A DNA stretch of 64,000 nucleotides, from assembly GCA_030512295.1 (NCBI GenBank), contig JAULSR010000001.1:7649001-7713000 (forward strand), in the 5' to 3' direction. Within the stretch, counting starts at the first letter, position 1. Every line of letters begins with the position of its first letter. A program made the position numbers and the translations under genes. The stretch is from Bombardia bombarda. Lineage: Eukaryota > Ascomycota > Sordariomycetes > Sordariales > Lasiosphaeriaceae. Positions 1 to 10,768 of the stretch are shown here, in pieces. Under the pieces are notes generated by a model. It did no database searches. It was given only the letters and a program-made list of their open reading frames with translations, and was not told the DNA's origin.

Positions 1-342
1 TGTTTCATACTTCTAGAACTGTACCATTAAGGTATTTACTATTCTAGCTGCAAGCCTCATTTTGCCTCTAAATTGATAAGGTAAGGGGCCTCATAGTGGC
101 TCCAGTGGTCAGCTGAGGCCTTGGGGGAGGGGGGGCGCGCTGAGGGGCGGAGTTAGGGCCTGCAGCAAGGGAGACGGCTTGACAGCCACCGACGCGTTGC
201 TTATCTACGACTTACACAGTGACTTATACAGTGGGGAAGAAGGCAACAGCCCTCCCACCTATCAAGGCCGTTGCCGTTGACCTCAACATCAACAAAAGCT
301 TGAAGATAGATCAGATAAGGTACCAAGGTACATCAGGTACTT
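1..342. other. Left edge, downstream flank of rad4
   Basis: This is the 3' flank of rad4. It contains a G-rich patch near 120-150. I see no gene or RNA in it. Confidence 0.5.
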
Positions 343-3303
343 TCATGCACCAGTTTCGCTCTCGCCCTCCTGGTCCTCATCATCATCGTCGTCCTCTGAA
401 CTTAACGGAACATTGCGCCTCCTCCTTCTCGAAGAGGACGCTTTGGTCTTGGAAACCGTCTTCGCCTTCGGCTTTGTGCTCATGGCAGACTTGCGAGGAG
501 TCATTTCCACTTGGAGCAAGTCGTCACCATCGTCCTTGTTGTCCTCGTCATCGTCTCCTACGGGGAAGAACCCAGAGGTGAAAACGGGCTCCTTATCTCC
601 CTCGTAGCCCTCCGGTAAGAAACCGCCGGCCATGTCCTCGTCTCCATCTGCAACATCCATTTCCCCTCCATCCTTCGTGTCTCGCTCATGTCCAAAAACA
701 TCCATGTCATCGCGCACATGGCCGTAGTCTTTTTTTATCCTCTCGACGATGCGCATGCCCATCAAAAACTTCCTCCACATCGCCAGGGCCGCCTTTCTGC
801 GCTTCTCGTCTTCCTTCCTGCTCTTCTCTGCCTCATCCTTGGCGAGCTCTTCCATGACCTTGTCGTGATACTCTTCCGCGATCACGACGCCCTGAATGAC
901 CGGCACTGCCATTCGGTGGCCAAACTCAAAGCCCACTACTGCCTCGGCGTAGTCAATCGCGAGACGCTTGCACACCTTCACAGCGCCCCGGTATGGGACA
1001 TGAACGGCCCCTTCGGGACACATGTGCTGTGCGAATAGGTCGATGTTGCCATATTCGTTTTTTGGGATGATGCCGTTCTCGATCGGCGCTGGGATAATCC
1101 AGTCTGTCTGGTCGAAACTGTACAGACCCTGCAACGCTTTCCGGCCTGTGGCGGCCTCGGCCTCGGCAAGCTCTCGGCGTCGATTCGTTGTCGCCGCTCG
1201 ATAAGGTACCCTCTTCAGGGGCATTTCTCCAGGCAGAGGAGCACGACCCTGCTTGTGCCATGTTTCGGCGCTCTTGACCTGGACGACATCCTTGCGCAGG
1301 TAAACATCCTCCTCCTGGTTTCCGGCGCCCTTGCCTTTGTTCTTGAACGTTTTGACGGGTTTGGCGCCTAGAAGAAGCGCTTCCTCGCGCTTGAGATGCC
1401 TCTCCAAAACGAACTCCCTAGACTGCTTGTAGTATTGGAGTGTCTCGTCGCCTTCCTTGACCTCCTTCTTCTCTATAGTTGCCGGTCTCAGATCCGTTGA
1501 GTCTTCTTCATCGTCAACCTCGGTGATGGGGTGCTCTTTGTCTCCCCTGACGTAGCCCTTCATCACAGATTTGAACCAATCGTACAGTTCATATCGCTTA
1601 ACTTTTCCATGATGGTTGTAAACGGGGACTTTTTCGACAGGCATCCGCATGCCTTTGGTCCTGCCAGGAAGCATTTGTCGCTTGAGGTACCGAACTGTAA
1701 CGTCCTTGGCGGTCCCGTCTTGTGAGTATCCTATTACATATGCCATGACCTGCTTCGCCTTATCCGCCTTGCCGCCACGAGGCTCCAGCGACTCAACTAG
1801 CTCTCGATTTGTCCCGATGACAGATTTTACAATCGGGTCAACGGGAAGATATTTGTTCGTAACTGGGGAAAGAACTTCGGTCCAGTAATGGGGAAACTCG
1901 AGATCCTTGTCGTAGAGTTTCCCCTTGCTCGGGACCGGTCCCGGTATGTCAATGACTGGATCGTTGTCGCTATCGTCAATCATGAGATCTGGGTCAGTTT
2001 CTTCCCGTTGAAGACTGCTTCGAGCACTGACACGCGTTGAGGGGCGGGCAGAGGAGTTTGTCGTCGATAACGTCGCAGGAGTCTCCTTTAGCGGTGCTGC
2101 CAGCGTATCGTTCGCATCCTTTCGAGAACTGCCATCGATGAACTTTTCTTCATCCGCTTCTTCGAGCTTGTTCCATCCAAAGCCCAAAGGCTGGAGGTTC
2201 GCGGCCAGCCTTGCATCCAACCCCAGAGCTCTCAGGAGAGAAGTGAATAGTTGTGCTCCGACATCTCGACTTCCAGTACATTCCTGCGCGCACTTTCTGA
2301 ACTCGTTTAAGCCTATGATCCTCTCTCCGAACCTCCCAGGATTATGACCCTCCTGCCTGAAGGCTTTGGTCAGACGATCCAATCTCTCCAGCGACATGTA
2401 TCCCCATTTTCGCACACCCGGCGCGGTCACACGGAAACGCTGCTTCCACCAAGCCGATAAGGCCTTCATCAACCTAAAAAGAGGATCCCCGTGGCTCAAA
2501 TCGACCGCACCCTTCTCCAGACGCTCCGCCGCTTCGCCCCATTCTCGGGAGCGACGGTCTGATGCTTTCGCCGCGCCTTTTCCTTTCCCCTTTGCCTTTG
2601 CCATGGCTGATTGGCGTGACTTGGGTGTTTGTTCGGCTACTTCCAAGCCGCTACTCCGCCTCCATCTGTCCACCTCATCCCACAACCTCAAAGGGATGTG
2701 CGACAGAAGCATTCCTTGTACTTCGGGGTCGCAAAGCCAAGAGTTGCGAATCGCATTATGCCACATCAAGAGCTGAACATGCATGCAGTGCGTGGAAATG
2801 CGCATTTTTCGCTCTAGCTTAGAAGGGCCCTTCTTACCCAGCGCATTTGCCATGGATATGCGCGTATCCCTTATCAGCGTCAGCTCCAGGGTCCCAGATG
2901 CCATGGCACCCGGCATTGCGGTTTGCTGGACAGGGACATCGACATCCTCAAACTCCATGTCCTCATCATCGTCATCTTCGATGTCGGCCTCGCCGGACGC
3001 CGTAGACAATTTTAGACGTTTTGGAAGTGGAACATCTTCAAAATCGGCACTTGACAAGGATGAGAGAGAGCTCCCGTCGTCGCTGTCGTCGATTTCCTGT
3101 AGAACTGATCGGACCCGAGTGGAAGGCTGTGGTATAGAGCTGGCATCAAGATCATCAAATAGCGTGGGCTTCCGTGGGGGAGCGACCACGGCATTCGCAG
3201 ACTTCTTAGCTGCACCGGTTTTCTGTTTGGCGCTCGCTCCTCGCTCTGGAGAGGGCTCGGGAGAGGAGTCACGCAATCGCTTGCGCGGGACATGAGGAGG
3301 CAT
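343..3303 (-). CDS. rad4: DNA repair protein Rad4 (XPC family)
   Basis: Nucleotide-excision-repair damage sensor of the nucleus; in yeast, Rad4 works with Rad23 to open DNA around lesions and recruit TFIIH. The protein is 986 aa with no intron. The first ATG in frame is at 3303 (MPPHVPRK); a longer frame begins only with a TTG. The N-terminus is acidic and basic low complexity. A transglutaminase-like fold lies around residues 300-560, with 'DVGAQLFTSLLRALGLDARL' and the conserved 'HYWTEVLSP' stretch. The BHD1-BHD3 DNA-binding region follows, with 'NEYGNIDLF' and 'VPYRGAVKVCKRLAIDYAEA' at about 765-805. The C-terminus is acidic, then Lys/Arg-rich. Length and domain order are normal for filamentous fungi. 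Two Rad4 paralogues occur in some fungi, so paralogue assignment is open. Confidence 0.93.
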   Translation of the reverse strand: MPPHVPRKRLRDSSPEPSPERGASAKQKTGAAKKSANAVVAPPRKPTLFDDLDASSIPQPSTRVRSVLQEIDDSDDGSSLSSLSSADFEDVPLPKRLKLSTASGEADIEDDDDEDMEFEDVDVPVQQTAMPGAMASGTLELTLIRDTRISMANALGKKGPSKLERKMRISTHCMHVQLLMWHNAIRNSWLCDPEVQGMLLSHIPLRLWDEVDRWRRSSGLEVAEQTPKSRQSAMAKAKGKGKGAAKASDRRSREWGEAAERLEKGAVDLSHGDPLFRLMKALSAWWKQRFRVTAPGVRKWGYMSLERLDRLTKAFRQEGHNPGRFGERIIGLNEFRKCAQECTGSRDVGAQLFTSLLRALGLDARLAANLQPLGFGWNKLEEADEEKFIDGSSRKDANDTLAAPLKETPATLSTTNSSARPSTRVSARSSLQREETDPDLMIDDSDNDPVIDIPGPVPSKGKLYDKDLEFPHYWTEVLSPVTNKYLPVDPIVKSVIGTNRELVESLEPRGGKADKAKQVMAYVIGYSQDGTAKDVTVRYLKRQMLPGRTKGMRMPVEKVPVYNHHGKVKRYELYDWFKSVMKGYVRGDKEHPITEVDDEEDSTDLRPATIEKKEVKEGDETLQYYKQSREFVLERHLKREEALLLGAKPVKTFKNKGKGAGNQEEDVYLRKDVVQVKSAETWHKQGRAPLPGEMPLKRVPYRAATTNRRRELAEAEAATGRKALQGLYSFDQTDWIIPAPIENGIIPKNEYGNIDLFAQHMCPEGAVHVPYRGAVKVCKRLAIDYAEAVVGFEFGHRMAVPVIQGVVIAEEYHDKVMEELAKDEAEKSRKEDEKRRKAALAMWRKFLMGMRIVERIKKDYGHVRDDMDVFGHERDTKDGGEMDVADGDEDMAGGFLPEGYEGDKEPVFTSGFFPVGDDDEDNKDDGDDLLQVEMTPRKSAMSTKPKAKTVSKTKASSSRRRRRNVPLSSEDDDDDEDQEGESETGA

Positions 3304-4130
3304 CTTGAGCAAAGAGCACCTCTTTCACTGTAAAGTCATGTTGAAAATGCTATCACAGGCTGCCTGCCACCAGATAGATGTCATTGAAGCTCCAGCCACT
3401 CATATGTGTGGGCGCCTGTGAACACTAGTGTCGTAGTTCTCCAAATTGTTATTAACAGGGGAAACGCGACATAGAAGCTCGATGACGCGTTGAACCCTAA
3501 CCTAGCCAGCTGCCAAGGAAGTGCATTAGTCACGCAAGTACTTACGTTCCCAAGTCCCCTTCTTTAGGTAACCTCACCAGATCAAATACCGGGCAACAGC
3601 TTCGATGGCCGGACCTCACGTATTCACCTGGTTCCAAGAAAACTATTTTGTAGAACCCAAGGCCAAGAGTTCTCGGTATTATGTTTTACCGAGGGCTCCT
3701 GAGTAAAGAGGCGTATGCACCCGTAGTCCCCCCACTGGGAGATTCAGCAGTGTAAAAACAGCACTTTGCTCCCCTGCATTTGGCCAAGGGACTCCCAGGG
3801 ACCCTGTCATCCCGCTGTACCGTCCACTAATCGAACAGTACCCCGCCAACCTAATGGGACCTTCCAGACCATTCCAGCCTGCCGGTTCCATGGATTGAGG
3901 CAACCAACCTGCAACATCACCACAAACGATCATCTCTCAGCCGCCTCCCGAGACCCTTGGTCAGCAATTCACGAGGCCAGCCTTGTTTCGCAATCACTTC
4001 CTGCCTAGACACTCGCCTCGCAACCTCGAAATCCACCCCGCCCCCAAGCAAAGAACCAACGTGATTAATCACCCACCCACACATATATAACACACCCCAA
4101 CAGCCCCGTCGCCGCCGCCCGTCCGTCACG
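3304..4130. promoter_or_regulatory. Divergent promoter, rad4 / AN1 zinc-finger gene
   Basis: The two genes are transcribed away from each other across 827 bp. A TATA-like box (tatataa) lies at 4084-4090, about 40 bp before the ATG of the rightward gene, in a C-rich leader. I see no ORF with coding character here. Confidence 0.45.
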
Positions 4131-5099
4131 ATGGCCTCCCCCTCTCCAAATCCCAACCCCGAAGAGACAAGCTACGTCAAGATGTCCACAACCACCGCGA
4201 AATCCACCACCACCACCGGCCTCGCCGGCAACGAAGACGCCACCCTCATCGGCGAGCACTGCCAGCTGCCCTACTGCAACGTGCTCGACTTCCTCCCCTT
4301 CCTCTGCCAGTCCTGCCGCCTGACCTACTGCCTCGACCACCGCACCGAGTCCGCGCACAAGTGCCCGCACGCCGGCGCCTGGGCCGCGCGCAGGCGCCAG
4401 GCCCAGCTCGCCGCGCCCTCCGCCGGCGAGGGCAAGCGCATGCGCGACCTCGTGTCCCAGAAGCCCTGCGCCGACGACGGCTGCAAGACCGTCATCGGCA
4501 CCAGCCTCGTCCCCGGCGTGCACTGCTCCACCTGCAACCGCGACTACTGCCTGCGCCACCGGCTGACAGAGGACCACGACTGCAAGTCCAAAATCCCCAT
4601 CGGCGCGCGGCCCACGCCGGCCGTCGTCGACGGCGCCAGGAACGCCCTCGAGCGGCTGAAGCTGTGGGGCGCCGCCAAGAAGCAGGCCGCCAGCCGGTCG
4701 CTGCCCAAGCCGAAGCCGTCGAGCGCCGCGGCGCGGGTGGTCGCGGTGAACGCGCTCAAGAAGACGGCGAAAGGGGACGAGAAGCTCGCGCCGGAGAAGA
4801 GGGTGTATTTGTATGTGGAGGCGGAGGCGGAGACGGCCAAGGCCAAGTTTCCGAAGGGACAGTTTTTCTACTCCAAGGACTGGGTGGTGGGGCGCGTGCT
4901 GGACGCGGCGGCCAAGAGTTTGCAGGTGCAGAATGTTAATAACCAGTCGAATGATGAGAGGGATAGGTTACGGGTGTTTCATGTGGAGGGGGGGAGGTTG
5001 TTGGAGTTCAGTGAGAAGGTTGGGTCGGCGCTGGTGAGCGGCAACACTATTGTGCTGCTGAGGGGTGTTGGGCAACCGCCGGATTTGATTCAACTTTGA
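4131..5099 (+). CDS. AN1-type zinc finger protein, Cuz1/ZFAND1-like
   Basis: A 322 aa protein with two AN1 zinc fingers and a C-terminal ubiquitin-like domain, the layout of yeast Cuz1 and human ZFAND1. Those proteins link Cdc48/p97 and the proteasome during arsenite and stress-granule stress. Finger 1 uses C44, C49, C59, C62, C67, H70, H76 and C78. Finger 2 uses C113, C118, C132, C135, C140, H143, H149 and C151. The ubiquitin-like region runs from about residue 225 to the end ('FYSKDWVVGRVLDAAAKSLQ'). There is a single exon; a second in-frame Met at residue 18 is an alternative start. Identification rests on the order of domains, so the ortholog call is likely but not proven. Confidence 0.9.
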   Translation: MASPSPNPNPEETSYVKMSTTTAKSTTTTGLAGNEDATLIGEHCQLPYCNVLDFLPFLCQSCRLTYCLDHRTESAHKCPHAGAWAARRRQAQLAAPSAGEGKRMRDLVSQKPCADDGCKTVIGTSLVPGVHCSTCNRDYCLRHRLTEDHDCKSKIPIGARPTPAVVDGARNALERLKLWGAAKKQAASRSLPKPKPSSAAARVVAVNALKKTAKGDEKLAPEKRVYLYVEAEAETAKAKFPKGQFFYSKDWVVGRVLDAAAKSLQVQNVNNQSNDERDRLRVFHVEGGRLLEFSEKVGSALVSGNTIVLLRGVGQPPDLIQL

Positions 5100-5510
5100 A
5101 TGATAGATACTACTGGGTATAGAGCTTCGGAAATGGGGCGGCCGATTTGTTGCGATTTTTAGCACGGCGTTTTGAATCTGGCATTCGGCGTGAGGGGGTT
5201 CGGGGGCATAGATGCCGATTTGATCTTGAAGTCAGTCATAATCGACTACATTCAATAGATCTCGGTTTGTTTCAATAATATTCCATTTGCAAAGTACATT
5301 CACCGCAGTGCTCGTTGGCTCTTGGTCAAACTTCTTTCAATAAGTTCCTTGTCTATACACATCGCGCAAAGCAGATTGCCACAAAAAACGCCTACAACTC
5401 CCAATGAGTGTTACTCCGCCACATCCCCAGCTCTCCAAGAGTCGGGTGGTTACATATATGTACAGACAGCGGAGAGGGTATCATGCCGTAGCCCCACCAA
5501 CCTTTCAAAC
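5100..5510. other. Convergent intergenic region
   Basis: 3' flanks of two convergent genes. No ORF, RNA or repeat is recognised. Confidence 0.4.
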
Positions 5511-6518
5511 TCAAGCCTGCCTCTCCTTCGGCTTCTCGCTCAGCTGCTTCTCCCTCCCAATCAGCGGAGCCTCTCCGACCGCCGCATGCCCGCCAAACGT
5601 CTCAAAGCCCTTGTGGAACACCCACTCCACCGCATTCTCAACCGGCTTATCAAACAGCGTAGGCAAGAACGGCACCACCGCCAAGCCCAGCCCAATCGGC
5701 CCCCACGTGCGGATCGTCTTGTTCTTGACATCCTTCAGCGCCCGCCCGCTGTACCGCACCACGCTGTGGATCGTAAACGCCGGCAGCCCCATGCTGGCCA
5801 GGCTCTGGAAGATGCCGCGCTGCAGCATCACGGTCCGGTAGTCCTCGATGGGCGGGACGACGCCCGGGGTCAGCGTCGGCTGGACGGCGGTGCTGGTGGC
5901 GTCGTGGATGCCCAGCACCTTCTGCTGGCGCGGCGTCAGCTGCAGCGCCGGGTTCAGCACCCGCTGGTTCTGCCAGTACGACTTGTAGCCCTCGTAGCTG
6001 ACGTCGCCGAGGATGTAGGCCCACGAGACGCCGTAGGCGCCGCGCACGAGCCACGGGTGCGCCACGGGCCGGAACGACTCGCCAATGTCGGACGTGTAGG
6101 CCACGTAGCGGTGGGCCGAGAGGAGGATGGTGCGGAAGCGCGCCGCGTAGGCCGCGTAGCGGACGTTGCTCTCTGTCGAGGGTGCGGCGCTGTTGGAGGG
6201 GCAGAGTCAGTTTGGGGAAGGTGTCTTGTCTGCCTGGCTGGCCGGGTGCAGAGGAGCGGGGGGCACGTACTATCCCTCGACGAGCTCATCGAAAAAGTTC
6301 TCGTCCTTGTCGTCCTTGTCGACGATGCTCTGGAGCTTGGTGGGCAGCTTCTCGCGCTCTGGCAGCTTTTTCGGGTCGAAGGCGGTGGCCCCAACGCCCT
6401 GCTTTGCCAAACCAGCGGGAGCTACTTTGTCTGGAGAAGGACCGGTCTCGGCGGGAGGGGACTGCTGCGGCGCCGCCGGCGTTGCGGGCTTGTCCGAATC
6501 CCTGCTCCAGGGCCACAT
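5511..6518 (-). CDS. Mitochondrial fission process protein 1 (MTP18/MTFP1) homolog
   Basis: Inner mitochondrial membrane protein of the MTP18 family, tied to mitochondrial division and inner-membrane integrity. Exon 1 is 6271-6518 and exon 2 is 5511-6189. The 81 bp intron has donor GTACGT and acceptor CAACAG, and splicing restores the frame as 'ELVEGYAAPSTESNVRYAAY'. The product is 308 aa. The N-terminal 80 residues are polar and Pro-rich. The family core follows: 'SDIGESFRPVAHPWLVRGAY', 'YILGDVSYEGYKSY', and near the end 'GLAVVPFLPTLFDKPVENAV', a membrane segment. Fungal members carry an N-terminal extension relative to the animal protein. The gene sits head to head with ATP19. Confidence 0.88.
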
Positions 6519-7035
6519 GTTGAGAAGTTGTGTCGGTCGGAGCTAGGCGCGAGATTTGGTGAGATGGTGCTATAATACAGATTGCGATTGATAGGTTGAG
6601 AGAGCCTGTGATGGGAGCGGTCTCGGGTCTTTGGAGCTGACTTGGCGTACAGTGCCTCGGTGCTCAGTGCCGCGCTTTTTGACGTTGGTGTCGTAGGCAG
6701 CGAGGTGGGGCGGCTGGGTGGGGTTTAGCGGGCTGCTCGTTTAAGTGGTTGCTGCTCTGTATGGTATATAGCGATATTAAGACAGAGGGTGAACGATTAG
6801 CTAAGCCTTGATTCCCGCATAGCGCCAAGACCAACCTGACAGGGACAGGGACACCCGGGTGGCCGGCTGTGGGCGGCAGCCTCAGGCAAATTTGGTGGCA
6901 GTTCGCAATTCGAGCTTCTCGTCCTTGCGCCTTTTCAACCTCTGCCAAGTCAATCACCAACACACGCTCCCCAATTGCCCTCGACAGGACTCCCAAAGCA
7001 CGTCTCCGAGCTCGGTCCTTCTTCCCACCGCCAAA
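6519..7035. promoter_or_regulatory. Divergent promoter of two mitochondrial genes
   Basis: 517 bp separate the start codons of the MTP18-like gene (leftward) and ATP19 (rightward). No other credible gene lies between them, so the interval must hold both promoters. Confidence 0.5.
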
Positions 7036-7433
7036 ATGACGCAGTACTACACCATCTTCGGCCGTCAAATCGCCTCGCAATACGTCAGTCGCGGTCCCTC
7101 CCCTCTCCCAACTGAAGAGGCCCCCCCTCCTCCACCCAGCAGCAACAGCCATTGCAAAGCATCCTTCATATCGCTAACACGTTCCCATCTGGTCCGTTCC
7201 TGCAGTTGGCCATTGCTACCCTCAGCACCCTCTTTGGCGGCGCCTACCTCTCGACTGGCGGCAGCAAGGCCACGCCCGCCGCGCCCCCAATCAACGCATC
7301 GAGCTCCGACGAGGCCGACTTCATCAAGTGCGCATTGCAACCACCCAACCCCCCAAAGCCGAGCACGATCTAACATCCCCACAGGAAGTTCATGGAGTCC
7401 GCAGAGGCAGACGAGAAGAAGGCGAAGCACTAA
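7036..7433 (+). CDS. atp19: ATP synthase subunit k (Atp19)
   Basis: A small subunit of the mitochondrial F1Fo ATP synthase that sits in the inner membrane at the dimer interface. Three exons (7036-7083, 7206-7327, 7385-7433) give 72 aa. Donors are GTCAGT and GTGCGC; acceptors are TGCAG and CACAG. The protein starts MTQYYTIFGRQIASQY, then 'LAIATLSTLFGGAYLS' forms one membrane helix, and the tail 'DEADFIKKFMESAEADEKKA' is charged. This matches the yeast pattern of 'Y-x-F/I-x-G-x-x-I-x-x-x-x-LAI-x-T' followed by an acidic-Lys tail. It is too short to be seen as one open frame, so it could easily be missed. Confidence 0.85.
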
Positions 7434-7845
7434 AGGGGACCATTGTTCGAGTTGGGAATGCGTTTCTGGACGTCTTGTCGGTCCGTGTACATATATAGAA
7501 GGCGGTTAATGGGATAAGCATCGCTTCATGAGCAGTGTGCTTGTGCTGGAATCCAACCTGTTCGATGACTCTCTCCAGCGTTGAGGGGTTGGCCATTCGA
7601 TGTGTTACAAACACAAACACATATCACCGTCGCAGTATGACCTCACATAACAAGGCATAAGCCGCCTGGATTGATCACACACGCATGGGTTTCTCAGCCG
7701 TTTCGTTTCACAATAGTCTTGTTATAACACATGAGACTGCTTGAAAAAGCGGTATCAGTTCACTCCATGCTCATAGATTTCAGGGGTATCAACCTAGCTC
7801 AAAGCAGTGCCTAAAACTCCGATCCCAAGCTCCGATCCCAGACAA
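7434..7845. other. Intergenic region
   Basis: Convergent 3' flanks. No gene, repeat or RNA recognised. Confidence 0.4.
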
Positions 7846-9058
7846 CTACTTTGTATGAACAGCTGCAAGAAGTTGTGCGACCTGAGCGTGCAGCGGCTGC
7901 AATGCCGTCGCCTGTGCGGTCACATGGGCCTTCAGCTCCCGGATCCTGCTCTCTTGCGCCTTCGTGTACTCACGAAGCCATTTTATATCACCAGTATTGC
8001 TAAGCTGCTCGTCATTAAGAGACCAATGTATGAATTCCAAGTCCGCCTGCGTCTTGAAAACCGATGCTGCGGCTAGAAATTTAGCCTGGCTCTCATCGTT
8101 CGTGGCTATGCTCGCAAACATTAAATCTGTGGCCCTCCTGACTTTGTCTAACTCTGCAGCCTGCTTGACAAGCTCCTTGACCTCCTGAGAAGCAAGGTTT
8201 TTAAGGGGCGCCTGGGCAAGCCGATCCATCGACGCAGCAGATAGCGTAGAACATGAAGTGTTTCGTAAAACAAGCTGAAAGATATTAGCTAGATCATAGC
8301 CAGGAAGGGAAAGTAATTGGAGGTAACAGTAAAAGAAATACAATATAGGTTTGTAAGGAGTAATACGAAGGTAAGTACCTTGGTAAGAAACCGATAACAG
8401 ATATTTTTAAACTAGAAAAGAAAACCAAAACACGGAACTTAAAGAAAACATACTGTGCTCGAGCCGCCAATCGTTAAAGCCTGGGTGCGGTCGGTGATGG
8501 TCAGCTCTCAATGGTCTCCAACCTGTACATACGGATCTATTAGCAAGGAGATCAATCGTATTATATTAAAATTATTAAACGAAGACCTCACGACAGCTGC
8601 AGTGAAACGGATACATCGGACCCATATTATAGAAGTCAATTATAAACTATATGGAAGACTTCATATAAAATACTGATGAAACTTCCAGCAGTCTATAGAT
8701 CAAAGATAATGGCACCAATAAATATCGGTGAGACAGATGTTGTCAGAATGGGCCTCGGCAAACATTTATCAATCAAGCCTATCTATATAACGGAGAAACA
8801 AGAAAGAAGAAGCAGGAGAGGAAAAGGAAGAGAGAAGAAGCAGGAGAGGAGGAACAGGAAAGGAGAAGCAGGAGAGGGGAAGCAGGAGAGGGGAAGCAGG
8901 AAAGGAAGGGCAGGAGGGAGGAAGCATGTTAACCAAAGTTTTGCCGAAAACAAATGACTTACCTGGCAATCTCTCGACGTCGCTACCAAGGTCTCATCTG
9001 GCGGGTGACTCTGATCAAAAGTAGCCTGCGCATCCGTCAGCTGGAAGAACCAAACCAT
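7846..9058 (-). CDS. Hypothetical helical protein with a long intron
   Basis: Family not recognised. Exon 1 (8963-9058) encodes MVWFFQLTDAQATFDQSHPP and ends ...TSRDCQ at a perfect GTAAGT donor. Exon 2 (7846-8274) starts after TTTCAG and encodes LVLRNTSCST... to ...LLAAVHTK. The joined product would be 174 aa, rich in Ala, Lys, Glu and Gln and probably helical; the last 50 residues look like a coiled coil. The implied intron is 688 bp, which is long for this genome, and it contains a tandem polypurine tract. Either more exons lie within it or the intron has been enlarged by insertion. The start rests only on the first Met in the exon. Confidence 0.4.
8790..8932. repeat. Polypurine tandem tract, GAAGCAGGAGAGG-like units
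   Basis: About 140 bp almost free of pyrimidines on the plus strand, built from imperfect repeats of roughly 13-15 bp around 'gaagcaggagagg'. It lies inside the proposed 688 bp intron, about 30 bp past the donor, so the transcript would read a long C/U tract. Confidence 0.8.
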
Positions 9059-9562
9059 GTCTGTGCAGTCACGCAGTGGTGGGGGTGGTGGCTGTCTGGA
9101 ATTCTTGGTGAGGCGATGGGATGAAAAGGTGAGATTGTGGTGAGATTGTGTGAATGAAGCTGTAGTCGTCCGCCCCACCTACACCAACCCAACTACCCAG
9201 GTAGAACCGCAGCGGGACATGATAAGACACCTGATGGTGACTGTCACTTTGGTCTGAACTCGCCTCTATCTTCACCCAGCAATTTCCAGCCACCGGCATT
9301 TGCGCATCTGATCAGTTTTCAAGATCCACAACCCCACTGCCTGACGTGATGTTTGCCCGGAGAGCAAGCTCGAGGCAAGTTAGGCACTTAGGTACGTCGG
9401 CAGGTTTGATCTCAGAGGGGCGGAGAGGACCGACGGGGCCGGGGCCAGTAGTAAAAAGCTGACGGGAGCCCAGCCACGCTTGAGAGCTTCTCCAGCCCTT
9501 ATCTTCTGCCACCTAACATCTTCCTGTCTCTCTCTCTCTCTCCCAGCCCGTCACATTCACCT

Positions 9563-9916
9563 TTGGCTGCTGCTGCTACCGCTGTAGCTGCCGACGCTGC
9601 AGCTTCTCATGCGGCATTCAATCCTTCAGCAACGGACAACAAAGTAGGCATATCACAACAGAAGAAACAGACACTCGAGATGCGGAAGCTGAAGAAGAAA
9701 GTAACGCTACACGAGAAGCGGCTCAAAGGCATGACAATCGAAATTGAGAACATGAAAAAGCAGGCTGTGAAGCCACTGATGGAGCTGAAGGCGGCCAAGG
9801 AACAGATTCGCGATCTGAATTCCGTGATGTCCTATCTTCTAAATGAGCCTCCACACGATGGAGTCTTCCCAAATATGGTAAGGAATTCAGATTTCAATCA
9901 GAGCAACTCAACTTAG
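9563..9916 (+). CDS. Possible coiled-coil protein exon, start unclear
   Basis: An open frame of 117 codons has strong coiled-coil character in its second half ('KKKVTLHEKRLKGMTIEIEN'). It does not open with ATG; the first in-frame Met is at 9680, giving 78 aa. A pyrimidine run ending in CAG at 9546 looks like a 3' splice site, so this may be the last exon of a spliced gene whose first exon I cannot place. It may also be a relic. Confidence 0.3.
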   Translation: MAAAATAVAADAAASHAAFNPSATDNKVGISQQKKQTLEMRKLKKKVTLHEKRLKGMTIEIENMKKQAVKPLMELKAAKEQIRDLNSVMSYLLNEPPHDGVFPNMVRNSDFNQSNST

Positions 9917-10768
9917 TTAACAAATGCTCCATATAGGGGCCTAGGCCTGATGAGCGCAAGATCTGGGAGCGATACTCTTGGCAATGTCCAGTCAAACCGC
10001 TCCGGACAATGAGCGAAAAGAAAAAGTGACTTGATTGCTTGAATTTGCGAAATCCATGTCATTTTCGTCTCATTCCAATGAAGTTGATTTAAAACTGCCA
10101 TTGTTAGTCAGCCATGTCCATCTTTTTGCTGGGTCATACCTGACTGACGCCGAAGCAAGCGCGGGTTAGGGTTAAGCATTATCACGGGCTCTTTATTCAC
10201 CTTAAGCAGCATCAATGAGCCCATTCCCTTTACGCACGATGCTGTAAACTAAATGGGAAGTTTTAGACACAGACTGGGTCAATTGTTAACTCTTCAAGCA
10301 GTGTCTCCTATATGTGATTATTCTCAAATAGTTTTATCTTACATCACCAAAAACACGCATAAGCTCAAAGAGGGAAACAATGAAGTTAAAGACATAACGA
10401 GCAGCACCCAACAATGACTTTGTTAAAAATGCGGCCCATAACGACTGCCAGTAAAGCAGTTCCTCTGCCGGTACTCTGATGAGGTTGGTTTAAGATATCC
10501 ATGCTCGAGCCATGTTACACGCATTATATGGAATAACGATGAATAAATGCCACCGACAACACCTTATGCTATCTGGTGCTGAGAAGAGAACTCTTTTCGA
10601 ACCCTTTCCCTCCAAACAAGCTATACCAGTGACAATCAGATTCCCCCGGGGGGTTCAGTAGGTAGACAGGTAACAATTTTTCTCTTTCCAACCCGCGCAC
10701 ATCTAACTTCCAAACAGCATCGCCAGATAGGAACCCCCCCCCCGAGTCGAAAAAAGAGGATTTTGAGA
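9917..10768. other. Intergenic region
   Basis: 852 bp with no convincing gene. A C10 homopolymer (about 10734-10743) lies about 25 bp before the next start codon. Confidence 0.4.

Noticed and set aside
4065..4577. 170-codon minus-strand frame
   Set aside because: Antisense shadow of the GC-rich AN1 zinc-finger gene; Ala/Val/Gly repetitive translation with no domain.
5322..6575. 417-codon plus-strand frame
   Set aside because: Antisense of the MTP18-like exons; Arg/Pro/His-rich with no known motif.
8676..8957. 93-codon Arg/Lys/Glu-rich frame
   Set aside because: Direct translation of the polypurine repeat; not a real protein.
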